Position numbers and translations under genes: made by a program. This document shows, in pieces, positions 1-9,372 of a stretch of DNA of 64,000 bases (positions are counted from its first letter, which is position 1; the number at the start of each line of letters is the position of its first letter). The notes beneath the pieces were generated by a model. It saw only the letters and a program-made list of their open reading frames with translations. It made no database searches and had not been told where the DNA came from. The stretch lies in assembly GCF_014243395.1 (NCBI RefSeq), contig NZ_JACLCP010000002.1:558001-622000 (forward strand), given 5' to 3'. This DNA is from Winogradskyella flava. Lineage in GTDB: Bacteria > Bacteroidota > Bacteroidia > Flavobacteriales > Flavobacteriaceae.

Positions 1-184
1 GATTTATTTTTTGAAATAAAGTGACAAAAGCGTCCTGAAATACATCATCTGCCTCTGCTTTATTTTTCATATATTTTAGACAAATACCATACATAACAGG
101 AGAAAGCAACATGTATAATTCACGTTGCCCTTCCCGATCTTTCTCAACACATTTTTGTATGAGTATTCGTAGTTCTTTATCCAA
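1..184 (-). CDS. Sigma-70 family RNA polymerase sigma factor, N-terminal part (cut by window edge)
   Basis: Reading the minus strand from a TTG at 184 gives about 61 residues that run off the left edge. The segment LYMLLSPVMYGICLKYMKN followed by AEADDVFQDAFVTLF is the sigma region 2 pattern (helices that bind core polymerase and the -10 DNA), with the characteristic DDVFQDAF stretch. An ECF-type sigma factor is the likely identity. No ATG is available in frame before the upstream TAG, so TTG (or another rare start) must be used. It lies 92 bp downstream of the LVIVD lipoprotein gene in the same direction, but I see no clear promoter between them. Regions 3-4 are not visible. Confidence 0.8.
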   Translation of the reverse strand, partial: MDKELRILIQKCVEKDREGQRELYMLLSPVMYGICLKYMKNKAEADDVFQDAFVTLFQKIN

Positions 185-276
185 GCGTATGCTAGTCTAT
201 ATGTTAATTAAGGTTTTTCTTATACGGTAGAAAAAGGAGTTTAATTCAATTCAGATAAATACAAATTAGTCTAATT

Positions 277-1554
277 CTAAAATTGAATAGTACTAATAAG
301 TTCCAATTCAAAATCGTTCACATAATTATACTGATGGATTACATTTTCTCCAACTGCAATTAAATGGGACGATAAAGGAATGACATCTTTAGAATTACCG
401 TCATAGGTGTTTTCCAATACTATGTTATTAGGGTTTTGAGCATCGAACACATTTATGCCATCGTCATTACAAACGTATAATACATTGTCCTTAATACCTA
501 ATCCATAAGGGCTAGACAAAAAGTATGTAGAATACTCCGTAGGTGCTGTGATATCCGAAACATCAATGATATTGACTTGGTCTTCAATTGAACCGCAAGC
601 GTTTCCTCCTCTAACAGTTATATATGCCGTGCTGCCTTCGACCACAACAGGATCACAACCTGTGGCATGTAGAAAAGATGATGTATAGACTGGATTAAAC
701 TCATCCTGCAAACCGACAATATGCATACCGTTCGTAGCACCAATGAACAAGTAATCGTTTTGTATAAATGTCGTTTCCAAAACAGCAGCACCAAACCAAC
801 TTTCCATATAGGTCACTGATGTTGCTGAAATCGCATTATAATCCGTGATATCGAATGTAAACAAGGCATAATCGTCTAAGGTATATAGCGCGTTATTATA
901 AATCTGGAATTTTGCATAAGAACCACCTGTACCAATAGTATTAGATGGAACGGCATTATCAAAAGCTCCAAGAAATATATCCACACTGTTCCAATTAAAT
1001 ATATCCTCATTATTATCTGCCTCAATCCTTTCCATCTGAATCGTTTCATATCTAGCAACAAATTCATCCTCATTCGCCGGATATTCATTTCTAAAATATG
1101 AGACATCTTGAGGATATGTGGCATAATAAGACAGCATATCTTCTTCTGTATTAACTAGTTGAATATCCATGACGTTGCTAATATCAAACACCACTAAATC
1201 CATAAAATTATCGGCATAAAGAATATTATTCTTTATAGAAATATCATTAACACCCTTTAAGGCTATAAATGCCATATTTTGCGGGTTTTCAGGGTTTTGA
1301 TTATTAAAAATATGAATTCCTGAATATTGTGCTATATAAAGCAACAAGTCATTATAGACATAAATCTTACCATCGGAATTCGTAGGTTCAGGACCTTTAA
1401 TCTCAATCGAGTTTCTAAAATCAGCTTTAGACTCTATCACTGGAACTACTACGTTGACCGGATCAAGAAAACCATCACCATCATCCTTATTACAATTTGT
1501 AAGCTGTAAGCATGTTAATACAACTAAAACCAAGGGTAAAATTTTATGTTTCAT
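277..1554 (-). CDS. LVIVD-repeat beta-propeller lipoprotein
   Basis: A 425-residue exported protein. Residues 1-21 form a lipoprotein signal ending in LTNC, so Cys21 is probably lipidated and the protein sits in the envelope, likely the outer membrane. The body contains recurring blocks of the type 'D(V/I)SIKNNILYA ... LVVFDISN', repeated as 'FIQNDYLFIGATNGMHIVGL' and 'GIKDNVLYVCNDDGINVFDA'. These are LVIVD repeats that build a beta-propeller. No catalytic residues are evident; such proteins are commonly found on Bacteroidota surfaces and their ligands are unknown. The ATG at 1554 is the natural start because the signal peptide follows directly. It is the last gene before a sigma-factor gene in the same orientation. 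Confidence 0.85.
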   Translation of the reverse strand: MKHKILPLVLVVLTCLQLTNCNKDDGDGFLDPVNVVVPVIESKADFRNSIEIKGPEPTNSDGKIYVYNDLLLYIAQYSGIHIFNNQNPENPQNMAFIALKGVNDISIKNNILYADNFMDLVVFDISNVMDIQLVNTEEDMLSYYATYPQDVSYFRNEYPANEDEFVARYETIQMERIEADNNEDIFNWNSVDIFLGAFDNAVPSNTIGTGGSYAKFQIYNNALYTLDDYALFTFDITDYNAISATSVTYMESWFGAAVLETTFIQNDYLFIGATNGMHIVGLQDEFNPVYTSSFLHATGCDPVVVEGSTAYITVRGGNACGSIEDQVNIIDVSDITAPTEYSTYFLSSPYGLGIKDNVLYVCNDDGINVFDAQNPNNIVLENTYDGNSKDVIPLSSHLIAVGENVIHQYNYVNDFELELISTIQF

Positions 1555-1627
1555 CTTATTTAAATTTAATTAGCTTTTACTTATTAGATGAAAAAAATAT
1601 AAAAGGTTGCAGTGTATTATAAAAAAA

Positions 1628-3166
1628 TTATCCCAACCAACCCTCTCTATCCAAACTTCTATATTGTATGGCTTCCGATATATGATTTCCTAATACACTT
1701 TGAGAACCCTCTAAATCCGCTATAGTTCTCGATACTTTTAAGATCCTATCATAAGCCCTAGCTGAAAGGTTTAGACGTTCCATGGCGGATTTAAGCAATT
1801 GCAAAGAAGCTTCATCTAATTTACAATATGCACGGATTTGCTTGGTGTTCATCTGCGCATTGTAATGTACACTATCCAGATCCTTAAAACGTTGCGTTTG
1901 TAATTCTCGCGCTGCCGTCACACGTTTTCTGATATCGACTGATGATTCCCCTTTTCTATCGTCAGACAATTTTTCAAAAGGCACAGGAGTCACTTCAATA
2001 TGAATATCAATACGATCTAATAAGGGTCCAGAAATTTTACTTAAATAGCGTTGCATTTCTGCAGGACTAGAGGTCACAGGAGCATCTGGGTCATTAAAGT
2101 AACCTCCGGGACTTGGATTCATACTTGCCACCAACATAAAAGACGATGGATAGGTGACCGTAAACTTGGCTCTGGAGATGGTCACTTCCCTGTCTTCCAA
2201 AGGCTGACGCATTACTTCCAAGACCTCACGCTTAAATTCAGGTAATTCATCTAAAAACAATACACCGTTGTGCGATAAGGATATCTCACCTGGTTGTGGA
2301 TAACTTCCCCCTCCTACAAGCGCAACATTTGATATGGTATGATGTGGACTACGAAAAGGCCGCTGTGCCATTAGACCAGCATGTGCCTTAACACGACCAA
2401 CGACTGAATGAATCTTAGTCGTCTCTAAAGCTTCGTGCAAGGTCATTGGCGGCAATATTGAGGGCAGTCGTTTCGCCAACATGGTCTTGCCAGAACCAGG
2501 AGGACCAATCAAAATAATATTATGGCCACCTGCTGCTGCAATTTCCATACAGCGTTTTATACTCTCTTGCCCTTTGACATCTGCAAAATCAAACTCAGGA
2601 AAATCCAAGTTTTTATAAAACTCCTCTCGTGTATTTATTATAGTTTCTTCCAGAAGTTCACCCTTATCAAAGTGGTTAATGACTTGTGTGATATTATCCA
2701 CACCATAGACTTTAAGATCATTAACGATTGCTGCTTCCTTAGCATTCTGCCTTGGTAAAATAAAGCCCTTAAACCCCTCTTCCCTTGCCTTAACGGCAAT
2801 TGGCAAAGCACCTTTAATGGGTTGCAAACTGCCATCCAGAGACAATTCGCCCATAATAAGATAGTCCTCTAAATCTTCAGCTTTAATTTGATTGGATGCT
2901 GCCAGTATGCCTATAGCCAACGTTAAGTCATAAGCAGAACCCTCCTTACGTAAATCGGCAGGTGCCATATTTATCGTGATTTTTTTACCTGGAATACGAT
3001 ACCCATTATTTTGAAGTGCAGCCGCAATACGATAATTGCTCTCTTTTATCGCATTATCTGGAAGTCCTACTAGATGATACCCAATTCCCTTATCTACATT
3101 GACCTCAACGGTTACTGTTGAAGCCTCCACACCAAAAACGGCACTAGCGAATACTTTTTTGAGCAT
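1628..3166 (-). CDS. YifB/ComM-family magnesium-chelatase-like AAA+ ATPase
   Basis: 512 residues, the usual full length of the YifB/ComM family. The N-terminal Lon-protease-S5-like domain occupies about residues 1-170, followed by an Mg-chelatase AAA+ core with Walker A GPPGSGKT at 221-228 and Walker B VLFLDE at 302-307. The C-terminal Mg_chelatase_C part (about 400-505) carries [10 protein letters not shown] and [19 protein letters not shown]. ComM in Vibrio and Haemophilus is a hexameric helicase that promotes branch migration during natural transformation. Whether this organism is transformable cannot be told from the window. It is 28 bp downstream of the YheT-type hydrolase gene and probably cotranscribed with it. 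Confidence 0.93.
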   Translation of the reverse strand: MLKKVFASAVFGVEASTVTVEVNVDKGIGYHLVGLPDNAIKESNYRIAAALQNNGYRIPGKKITINMAPADLRKEGSAYDLTLAIGILAASNQIKAEDLEDYLIMGELSLDGSLQPIKGALPIAVKAREEGFKGFILPRQNAKEAAIVNDLKVYGVDNITQVINHFDKGELLEETIINTREEFYKNLDFPEFDFADVKGQESIKRCMEIAAAGGHNIILIGPPGSGKTMLAKRLPSILPPMTLHEALETTKIHSVVGRVKAHAGLMAQRPFRSPHHTISNVALVGGGSYPQPGEISLSHNGVLFLDELPEFKREVLEVMRQPLEDREVTISRAKFTVTYPSSFMLVASMNPSPGGYFNDPDAPVTSSPAEMQRYLSKISGPLLDRIDIHIEVTPVPFEKLSDDRKGESSVDIRKRVTAARELQTQRFKDLDSVHYNAQMNTKQIRAYCKLDEASLQLLKSAMERLNLSARAYDRILKVSRTIADLEGSQSVLGNHISEAIQYRSLDREGWLG

Positions 3167-3194
3167 AGATGATTAGTTTTCTTAAATCTACAAA

Positions 3195-4154
3195 TTAAAC
3201 TTGATTTATAAAATCCAAAGCACGCCATTCATTATAATAAATATTCCCTTTATTGATAAAGCCAACATGCCCTCCATATTTTGGCATTTCTAAATTCAAA
3301 TTAGAGTTTTGCTTGGCTTCTATTACTGGATAGCAGCTTTCGGATAAGAATGAATCATTAAGCGAATTTATAATTAATGATGCAACTTTTATATTCGGTA
3401 GAAATTGTAAACAACTTGCTTTATCGTAATAGTCGTAAGCATCTTTAAAGCCATGTGCTTTTGCAGTATAGACATGGTCAAAGTCTATTAAACTTTTTAT
3501 TGAATTAAAATCCGTAACCGATATGTTTTTAGGGAATTGTATTAATTTTGGTTTTAACTTATCTTTTAAATGTTGCAAAAACCGAATAGCGTAGTGTTTG
3601 TTTTTTAAACTTAGCAATTCATCACAAGATCCTTTTAAATCGCATGGTGTAGAAATTGCGATTACGGCTTTGATTTCGCTTGGAATATCCTCGCGCTCAC
3701 CAATATATTTTAGAGCCATGTTAGCACCTAAACTGATGCCTTTGATGTAAACATCGTTATACTGGTTCTTCTCCAAAATATAATTGACCACAGCTTCTAA
3801 GTCTTCGGTTGCACCAGAATGATAACTGCGATACAACAAATTAGATTCACCACTACAGCCTCTAAAGTTAACCGCACAAGCATCAATACCATTATCATTG
3901 AACAATTTTGCTGTTCCTGTGATATACGGACGCTGTGCATGCCCCTCTAATCCGTGCAATAGAATAATAACCTTATTAGACTCTTGTTCCGCATAGCTCC
4001 AATCTAAATCCAAAAAATCATTATCTGGTAAAGTTACGCGTTCTCTTGTTTGGTCAACACCTTGAACTTTTCTTGCTAATCCAGAAAATACGGTGGACAC
4101 AAAGCTTGTCTTTGCCCAAAATGGTGGTTTGTATGTGGATTCTATGATTGGCAT
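3195..4154 (-). CDS. YheT-family alpha/beta hydrolase
   Basis: 319 residues with no signal peptide, so cytoplasmic. It has an alpha/beta-hydrolase core with the oxyanion-side motif LLHGLEG at 65-71, the YheT-typical VNFRGCSGE at 95-103, and the nucleophile elbow GISLGAN at 139-145 with Ser141. A late His in KYGGHVGF (near 297) fits the catalytic triad. The family acts on small carboxylic esters; the physiological substrate is unknown. It follows adenine deaminase after a 105-bp gap that contains a hairpin repeat, and leads into the yifB-like gene. Confidence 0.88.
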   Translation of the reverse strand: MPIIESTYKPPFWAKTSFVSTVFSGLARKVQGVDQTRERVTLPDNDFLDLDWSYAEQESNKVIILLHGLEGHAQRPYITGTAKLFNDNGIDACAVNFRGCSGESNLLYRSYHSGATEDLEAVVNYILEKNQYNDVYIKGISLGANMALKYIGEREDIPSEIKAVIAISTPCDLKGSCDELLSLKNKHYAIRFLQHLKDKLKPKLIQFPKNISVTDFNSIKSLIDFDHVYTAKAHGFKDAYDYYDKASCLQFLPNIKVASLIINSLNDSFLSESCYPVIEAKQNSNLNLEMPKYGGHVGFINKGNIYYNEWRALDFINQV

Positions 4155-4169
4155 TTGTTTAGTTTTCAG

Positions 4170-4222
4170 TCAGTTCGAGTGAATTTCAGTTTTTGAGAAA
4201 ACTGAAATTTGTATCGAGAACT
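4170..4222 (+). repeat. Hairpin repeat unit A (REP-like, conserved flanks)
   Basis: The unit reads TCAGTTCGAGTG (4170-4181), then a perfect 12-bp stem AATTTCAGTTTT / AAAACTGAAATT (4182-4193 / 4198-4209) with loop TGAG, then TGTATCGAGAACT (4210-4222). Unit B at 5897-5944 has the same flanks around a different stem. An inverted half-copy (TGTCACTTCGAGTG on the minus strand, 4241-4254) follows immediately. Its CACTCGAA can pair with TTCGAGTG of this unit, giving a nested cruciform. It has no U-tract in either direction, so it is not a standard terminator. Confidence 0.75.
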
Positions 4223-4259
4223 AATTCGTACCTCAGAAATCACTCGAAGTGACATAAAT

Positions 4260-5879
4260 TTAGATTTCAAGATTAGTAAATTTAAATGTATTACCGTCAA
4301 ATAAACCTATGTCACTTAACTTCAAAGATGGAATTACCAATAAGGCCATAAAAGACAAACTCATATATGGCGCATGGAGTGTGCTTCCCATGTCTTTAGC
4401 CATAGTGTCCAATTCAGCATATTGCTTTCCAATAGTCTCTGCATTTTGATCACTCATTATGCCTGCTACAGGAAGCGGAACTACTTTCTCTTGAGTATCG
4501 CTGATGGCACATATCCCTCCTTTATTTTCAATTAACAGGTTGACCGCTTTACAAATGGCTTCATCAGAAACGCCAACAGCAATGATATTATGGGAGTCAT
4601 GACCTACAGAAGACGCAATAGCACCTTGTTTCAATGCAAAATTTTTGATAAATGCTATTGCTGGCTTGTCATTCTTGTAACGATTGACGACTGCCATTTT
4701 CAAAATATCACTTTCGATATTAGACACTAGATTACCATTCTTAATCGTTGCTTTTTCGACGATCTCATTGGTCACCAACTCACCATCTAGACATTCAATG
4801 ACTCTAATTTGTTCGGTATTTGATTCAAATCTAAAATCTTCTATATACTTTTTATCTGTATTGAAGTTATTTAAATTTTTGAAGTCAACATGCTTTATTT
4901 TTGAAATTCCATGATCATAAACTAAATCTCCATTGATATACGTTTGAAGCGTTCTAAAGGTTTTTAAATCCTCAACCACAATACAATCTGCTGCATCACC
5001 AACATGTAATAATCCGACATCCAAACCATAATGCTTTACTGGATTGACGCAAGCTGCCTGAAGCACTTTAAACACATCTATCCCTTTGGCCACTGCTCTA
5101 ATGCATAGTTCATTAATATGTCCCAATAATAAATCATCAGGATGCTTATCATCACTACAGAACATCATGCTTGCATAATATTCTTCGAGTAAATCGATTA
5201 GCGCATTAAAGTTTTTAGCAGCACTACCCTCTCTAATGATGACTTTCATGCCCTTTTGCAATTTCTCTAAACCCTCTTCGTAAGTAAAACATTCATGGTC
5301 AGTAGATATACCTGTAGCAATATATTTAGATAAATTATCGCCTCGTAATCCTGGAGCATGACCATCAATAGGCTTATTGTAATGCTTTGCCCATTCTATC
5401 TTTTTTAATACTTCGGCATCATCGTAGAGAACGCCTGGATAATTCATCATCTCGGCTAAATAGGTAATGTCAGGATTAGCCAATAAGCTTTTAATAGCAT
5501 TAGAATCTATGACTGCTCCTGCAGACTCAAAACTGGTTGCAGGCACGCAACTAGGTGCTCCAAAATTGAATTTAAAAGGTGTCTGCTTTCCGTTCTCAAT
5601 CATAAATTCAACACCCTCAACTCCAAGTACATTCCCAATCTCATGTGGATCTGAAACCGTAGCTACAGTTCCATGGGTAACGGCAACTTTTGCAAACTCA
5701 GAAGGTACCAACATAGAACTTTCAATATGTATATGTGCATCGATAAATCCCGGTAAGATGTAATGGTCTTCTTTGCAGTCTCTTTCTTCTATAGAGATTA
5801 TCTTGCCATTTTCAATGGTGACTTCGCCTTTGAAGATTTTGCGATTTGGTACATCTACTATATTGCCTTTTAGTTTCAT
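4260..5879 (-). CDS. ade: Adenine deaminase
   Basis: 539 residues from the ATG at 5879. Catalyses adenine to hypoxanthine plus ammonia in purine salvage. It belongs to the amidohydrolase superfamily: the metal-binding HIHIESSM motif starts near residue 49, and the family-typical DGHAPG (near 195) and GHDSHN in the second half are present. Length and the C-terminal Adenine_deam_C region (about residues 375-535) match Ade enzymes. An upstream in-frame start at 5933 would add 18 residues that run through the hairpin repeat. I prefer 5879 because [10 protein letters not shown] aligns with the beginning of the family. The gene is bracketed by inverted copies of the hairpin repeat. Confidence 0.93.
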   Translation of the reverse strand: MKLKGNIVDVPNRKIFKGEVTIENGKIISIEERDCKEDHYILPGFIDAHIHIESSMLVPSEFAKVAVTHGTVATVSDPHEIGNVLGVEGVEFMIENGKQTPFKFNFGAPSCVPATSFESAGAVIDSNAIKSLLANPDITYLAEMMNYPGVLYDDAEVLKKIEWAKHYNKPIDGHAPGLRGDNLSKYIATGISTDHECFTYEEGLEKLQKGMKVIIREGSAAKNFNALIDLLEEYYASMMFCSDDKHPDDLLLGHINELCIRAVAKGIDVFKVLQAACVNPVKHYGLDVGLLHVGDAADCIVVEDLKTFRTLQTYINGDLVYDHGISKIKHVDFKNLNNFNTDKKYIEDFRFESNTEQIRVIECLDGELVTNEIVEKATIKNGNLVSNIESDILKMAVVNRYKNDKPAIAFIKNFALKQGAIASSVGHDSHNIIAVGVSDEAICKAVNLLIENKGGICAISDTQEKVVPLPVAGIMSDQNAETIGKQYAELDTMAKDMGSTLHAPYMSLSFMALLVIPSLKLSDIGLFDGNTFKFTNLEI

Positions 5880-5896
5880 ATAATGCTGTAAAACAT

Positions 5897-5944
5897 GGTT
5901 CTCGATACATCCCGACTTATAAAGTCGGGACACTCAAACTGACA
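5897..5944 (-). repeat. Hairpin repeat unit B (REP-like, conserved flanks)
   Basis: On the minus strand: TGTCAGTTTGAGTG (5944-5931), then a 9-bp perfect stem TCCCGACTT / AAGTCGGGA (arms at 5910-5918 and 5922-5930, ATA loop), then TGTATCGAGAACC (5909-5897). The flanks match those of unit A at 4170-4222, apart from single-base changes, while the stem is unrelated in sequence. It sits between the tilS stop and the ade start, so it will be in the 5' leader of ade if the two are cotranscribed. Confidence 0.75.
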
Positions 5945-5952
5945 TTGTTTTA

Positions 5953-7266
5953 TTACTTTAACCCTATTTTTAAAATTTGTTTCGTATTGTCAGTTACCCT
6001 AAATCGATTATCTGCTCTTTTACCAACTACCCAAACAATCGCGTTATCAGTGGTTAAAACCCAAGTGTTCTCCTTAGCTACTGGTGACATTTTTTCATCC
6101 TTAAGGTACTTGCTTAGCTTTTTCTTTCCTTTCATGCCAAACGGACAAAATACATCTTCTTTTTGCCACAGTCGAAGTTCTAATGGAAAATTCAATTGTT
6201 CCCTATCGACATAGATGGTATTTTTAGAATTGTCCAAAACAGCATCAGCTTCAGCAAAACATAAGATTCCCAGAGGTGTTTCAACTTTTTCATCGAAACT
6301 AGAAATAACAAAAGATGCCTCATCTTGCTCAGAATGACAATCAGTCAAAATTAAAAACTCACGATGTTTTATAAGTCTGTGCGAAGTCGACTTAATATAT
6401 TTACCTGTTTCTGCATTCAATAAATCAACCAGATCATTCCACTCCGTAAATCCATAATCCTTAAGCATTTCAAATAAATAGGCTTTTGGATTATTGACTT
6501 TCTTAAATTCCGCGACCTTATAGGTAACTCCTTGCTCATCAATATTTACAATAGCGCGCTTAGCTACTGCATTTAAGCTTTCTTCTACAATATCTGCAGT
6601 GTCATTAAGGTGCTCCAATGTATTTTGAAAACTGTCCAACAGTTGCGGATTAATCTCTTTTAAAATCGGCACGACTTCGTGACGCAATTTGTTTCTTAGG
6701 TATTTTCGGGAGGTGTTACTGCTGTCTTCCTGCCATTTGATATGATTCGCTTTAGCATAAGCTTCTATTTGTTCTCTAGAAAACTGAAGCATAGGTCTTA
6801 CAACATTAACATTGATTTCAGGAATTCCTGTTAGCCCATTTAAGCCAGTGCCACGCGTAAAGTTGATTAAAAATGTTTCGAGATTATCATCGGCATGATG
6901 TGCCGTTAAAATATAGTCAAACTCAAGTTGTTCTGCCAGCTCATTAAACCAATCATAACGCAATTCTCGTGCTGCCATTTGTATTGAGCGTTTATACTTC
7001 TTGGCATAAACTTCTGTATCAAATTTTTGAATAAATACCTCAACATCCAAAAGTTCGGCTAATTCCAGTACGAAGTCCTCATCTGCATCGCTCTCTTTTC
7101 CCCTGAGATTAAAATTACAATGTGCCAGTGCGAAATCAAGGTCGAGACTTTTGCATAAATAAGTCAACGCCACACTATCTATGCCTCCAGAAATGGCGAT
7201 TAAAAGCTTACCGTTCTTTAGAAAAGAAAACCTCTTATTAATATGAACTTGAAATTCCTTAAGCAC
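5953..7266 (-). CDS. tilS: tRNA(Ile)-lysidine synthetase
   Basis: 437 residues. It modifies C34 of the CAU-anticodon tRNA-Ile to lysidine, changing both codon reading and charging, and is essential in bacteria. The PP-loop ATP pyrophosphatase motif SGGIDS is at 26-31. The conserved AHHADDNLETFLINFTRGTG segment (near 122-141) and the KYLRNKLRHEVVPIL segment follow, and a C-terminal TilS_C domain with WQKEDVFCPFGMKGKKKLSKYL is present. Cytoplasmic. It lies 60 bp after the small secreted-protein gene and 73 bp before ade, in the same direction. Confidence 0.95.
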   Translation of the reverse strand: MLKEFQVHINKRFSFLKNGKLLIAISGGIDSVALTYLCKSLDLDFALAHCNFNLRGKESDADEDFVLELAELLDVEVFIQKFDTEVYAKKYKRSIQMAARELRYDWFNELAEQLEFDYILTAHHADDNLETFLINFTRGTGLNGLTGIPEINVNVVRPMLQFSREQIEAYAKANHIKWQEDSSNTSRKYLRNKLRHEVVPILKEINPQLLDSFQNTLEHLNDTADIVEESLNAVAKRAIVNIDEQGVTYKVAEFKKVNNPKAYLFEMLKDYGFTEWNDLVDLLNAETGKYIKSTSHRLIKHREFLILTDCHSEQDEASFVISSFDEKVETPLGILCFAEADAVLDNSKNTIYVDREQLNFPLELRLWQKEDVFCPFGMKGKKKLSKYLKDEKMSPVAKENTWVLTTDNAIVWVVGKRADNRFRVTDNTKQILKIGLK

Positions 7267-7326
7267 ATATCAAAGTTATCGAAATTAAGGTTTACGATAC
7301 AACTATTCCATTATTAAATGTGACAA

Positions 7327-7941
7327 TTATTCCACGCTGAAAAAAAAGTGCCCTTCCGTACCTGTTCTGGTAAAAATATCTTCACAGTTTTGGAATCTAA
7401 TCCTATTGTCCAAAGTATTATAGGGACCGAAGATATCCGAATTATTTGTTCCTTCAATGTTAAAATTGTTATTGAACGTATTGACAATACAATAATCTCC
7501 CGGAGTACTAACTGATAGTCCCAACCTGTAGTTATAGGTTTGATTATCCGCTGATAACACTGGAATAACTGTAATAGCCTCAAGACAACTCACAATATTA
7601 AAGCCTTCTCCCAAAGTATAGCTGACCGAATAGTCTTGTGCTATTTCTGCATTTAAGTCGCCTAATTCACTATTTAACTTTAATATAAACATCCCTGATG
7701 CAAATTGCTCAGGGTTGTCAACAGCTTCTAGCTCTTCGTCCTCATCGCAAATATCAAAAAGTAAGGCAGAGGTTTCTGCGTTTAACCATATGGTTTCATC
7801 TGCAGGATATACCTCAGTGTTATTTTCTATGTTAAGCGTATAAGTTTCTGGTTCTGAATACCCACAAACCAAGTCATCCTCTTCACATAGAACAGCAAAC
7901 AAACAAGGGGCAAGAACTAAAAATTTTAAATGCTTTTTCAT
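7327..7941 (-). CDS. Secreted protein of unknown function
   Basis: 204 residues. The N-terminus MKKHLKFLVLAPCLFAVLC looks like an export signal followed by an acidic stretch (EEDD). A Cys at about residue 19 could be lipidated, although the residue before it (Leu) does not fit a standard lipobox. The rest is rich in Asp, Glu, Asn and Thr with beta-strand-like patterning and several Cys. I do not recognise a family. It sits between pabB (58 bp upstream) and tilS (60 bp downstream), all minus strand, so it probably rides in that transcript without an obvious functional link. Confidence 0.7.
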   Translation of the reverse strand: MKKHLKFLVLAPCLFAVLCEEDDLVCGYSEPETYTLNIENNTEVYPADETIWLNAETSALLFDICDEDEELEAVDNPEQFASGMFILKLNSELGDLNAEIAQDYSVSYTLGEGFNIVSCLEAITVIPVLSADNQTYNYRLGLSVSTPGDYCIVNTFNNNFNIEGTNNSDIFGPYNTLDNRIRFQNCEDIFTRTGTEGHFFFSVE

Positions 7942-7999
7942 TGAGTTTATGTTTTTTTATAGATGGCGAAAGCGTAAAAAGGTTGCGTCAAAATTAATG

Positions 8000-9292
8000 C
8001 TAATTTTCAAGAACCTCGCGCATGGCCTTTGCTTTTATTAAGCATTCTTCATATTCTTTTAAAGGGTCACTCTTTGCGGTAATCGCACTACCCACCGAAT
8101 ATGAGATATACTTCTTTATGCTATTGTAGAGAATACTTCTAATGACCACATTAAAATCGAAATCGCCATTTGGTCTAAAATAACCCACCGAACCAGAATA
8201 TAATCCACGTTTAGTGTCTTCTAAATTTTCAATAATTTTCATTGCTGAAATTTTAGGAGCGCCTGTCATGCTCCCCATAGGAAAGGTTGTCTTTAAGACA
8301 TCTACAGGCTTTACATCATTTGACACTTTTGATGTTACTGTAGAAATCATTTGATGCACCTGCAAGAAAGAATAGACTTTACAAAGCTCCTCAACTTTCA
8401 CACTTCCCTTTAGTGCTGTATGCGACAAGTCATTACGTACCAAATCCACTATCATAATATTTTCACTACGTTCCTTTTCGTCTTTACTTAAATTCTCAGC
8501 AAGTGTTTTGTCTTCGGCACTATCTAAAGATCGCTTTGCAGTTCCTTTTATGGGCTGTGAAATCAACTTTTCGCCATCCCTTTTTATGTAACGTTCTGGT
8601 GAGGCTGACATCAAATACTTATACTCCATTTTTAAAAATGTGGCAAATGGTGGTTTTGAAATCGTATTGAGCTTGTGAAATGTTTCCAGTGGGTTTATTG
8701 TACTGTCTTCGGCATAAAACTCTTGACAAAAATTAGCTTCATAAATATCACCTCTTTGTATATGGGCAAGCATTTTATTGGCTTTTTCGAAATACTCATC
8801 TTTATGAATTCTAAGTTTGATTTTTATTGCATCTTCAGACCTCTCGACAAGGACCGAAGTAACAGCGTGAATTGATATTAAATCTTCTTCTATTTCATCA
8901 TCAACCACTTTTAAATATTGAATCTCAACTTGATTATCTCTAAATAGAAATAGTTTCTTGGGCTGAAAAAAATACAATTCAGGAAAGTCAAGACCGTCAA
9001 AATTATTCGATGTCAAGGTTTCAGTAGCATTCTTTAAATCATATGTAAGGTAGCCAAAAATCCAATCCTTTGTTGTGGTTTGATACTCCTGCAAACGGTT
9101 AAAAGCATCAAAGCAATCTGTTTTTAGGCTTGTAAAAGCATCCACAGCTAAAATGGCATCATAACTACTGTATTTATCCTTGTGATTATTGGAGTCTAAC
9201 CAAACAACATCATCAAATTGCTGTGCCCAAAGCAATAATTGCTTTTTAAAATCTTCAGGTTTTTTTAGTGAATGCTGTACTTTAGTTCTCAA
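8000..9292 (-). CDS. pabB: Aminodeoxychorismate synthase component I (anthranilate synthase component I family)
   Basis: 430 residues of the chorismate-binding family. PabB converts chorismate plus ammonia to 4-amino-4-deoxychorismate for folate synthesis. The decisive motif is PIKGT at 247-251, whose Lys249 corresponds to the lysine of PabB enzymes that forms the covalent intermediate; TrpE has PIAGT instead. Other conserved blocks are GDIYEANFCQ, MIVDLVRNDL, and PMGSMTGAPK followed by RGLYSGSVGYF. The start is TTG at 9292, which gives MRTKVQH; no ATG is near. It is divergent from the epimerase gene with 80 bp between them, where both promoters must lie. Confidence 0.9.
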   Translation of the reverse strand: MRTKVQHSLKKPEDFKKQLLLWAQQFDDVVWLDSNNHKDKYSSYDAILAVDAFTSLKTDCFDAFNRLQEYQTTTKDWIFGYLTYDLKNATETLTSNNFDGLDFPELYFFQPKKLFLFRDNQVEIQYLKVVDDEIEEDLISIHAVTSVLVERSEDAIKIKLRIHKDEYFEKANKMLAHIQRGDIYEANFCQEFYAEDSTINPLETFHKLNTISKPPFATFLKMEYKYLMSASPERYIKRDGEKLISQPIKGTAKRSLDSAEDKTLAENLSKDEKERSENIMIVDLVRNDLSHTALKGSVKVEELCKVYSFLQVHQMISTVTSKVSNDVKPVDVLKTTFPMGSMTGAPKISAMKIIENLEDTKRGLYSGSVGYFRPNGDFDFNVVIRSILYNSIKKYISYSVGSAITAKSDPLKEYEECLIKAKAMREVLEN

Positions 9293-9372
9293 AAGCTCTT
9301 ATTAATGTGGTAAAAATAAATAGAATACTTTTTAATTGTGGAAGAATTGTATATTTCAATAAAATAATATCT

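Noticed and set aside
5880..5933. Longer adenine deaminase start
   Set aside because: It would be encoded by the hairpin repeat (unit B), and the ATG at 5879 matches the family's N-terminus.
5846..6214. Plus-strand frame of 122 codons antisense to ade and tilS
   Set aside because: It is a shadow of the two minus-strand genes, passes through the hairpin repeat, and lacks domain features.
8000..9292. Anthranilate synthase component I (TrpE) as identity
   Set aside because: The PIKGT motif with Lys, and the lack of other trp genes nearby, point to PabB.
9307..9372. Upstream extension of the epimerase gene from a GTG
   Set aside because: The extra 22 residues are not family-like and the ATG at 9373 matches the natural beginning of the beta-sandwich.
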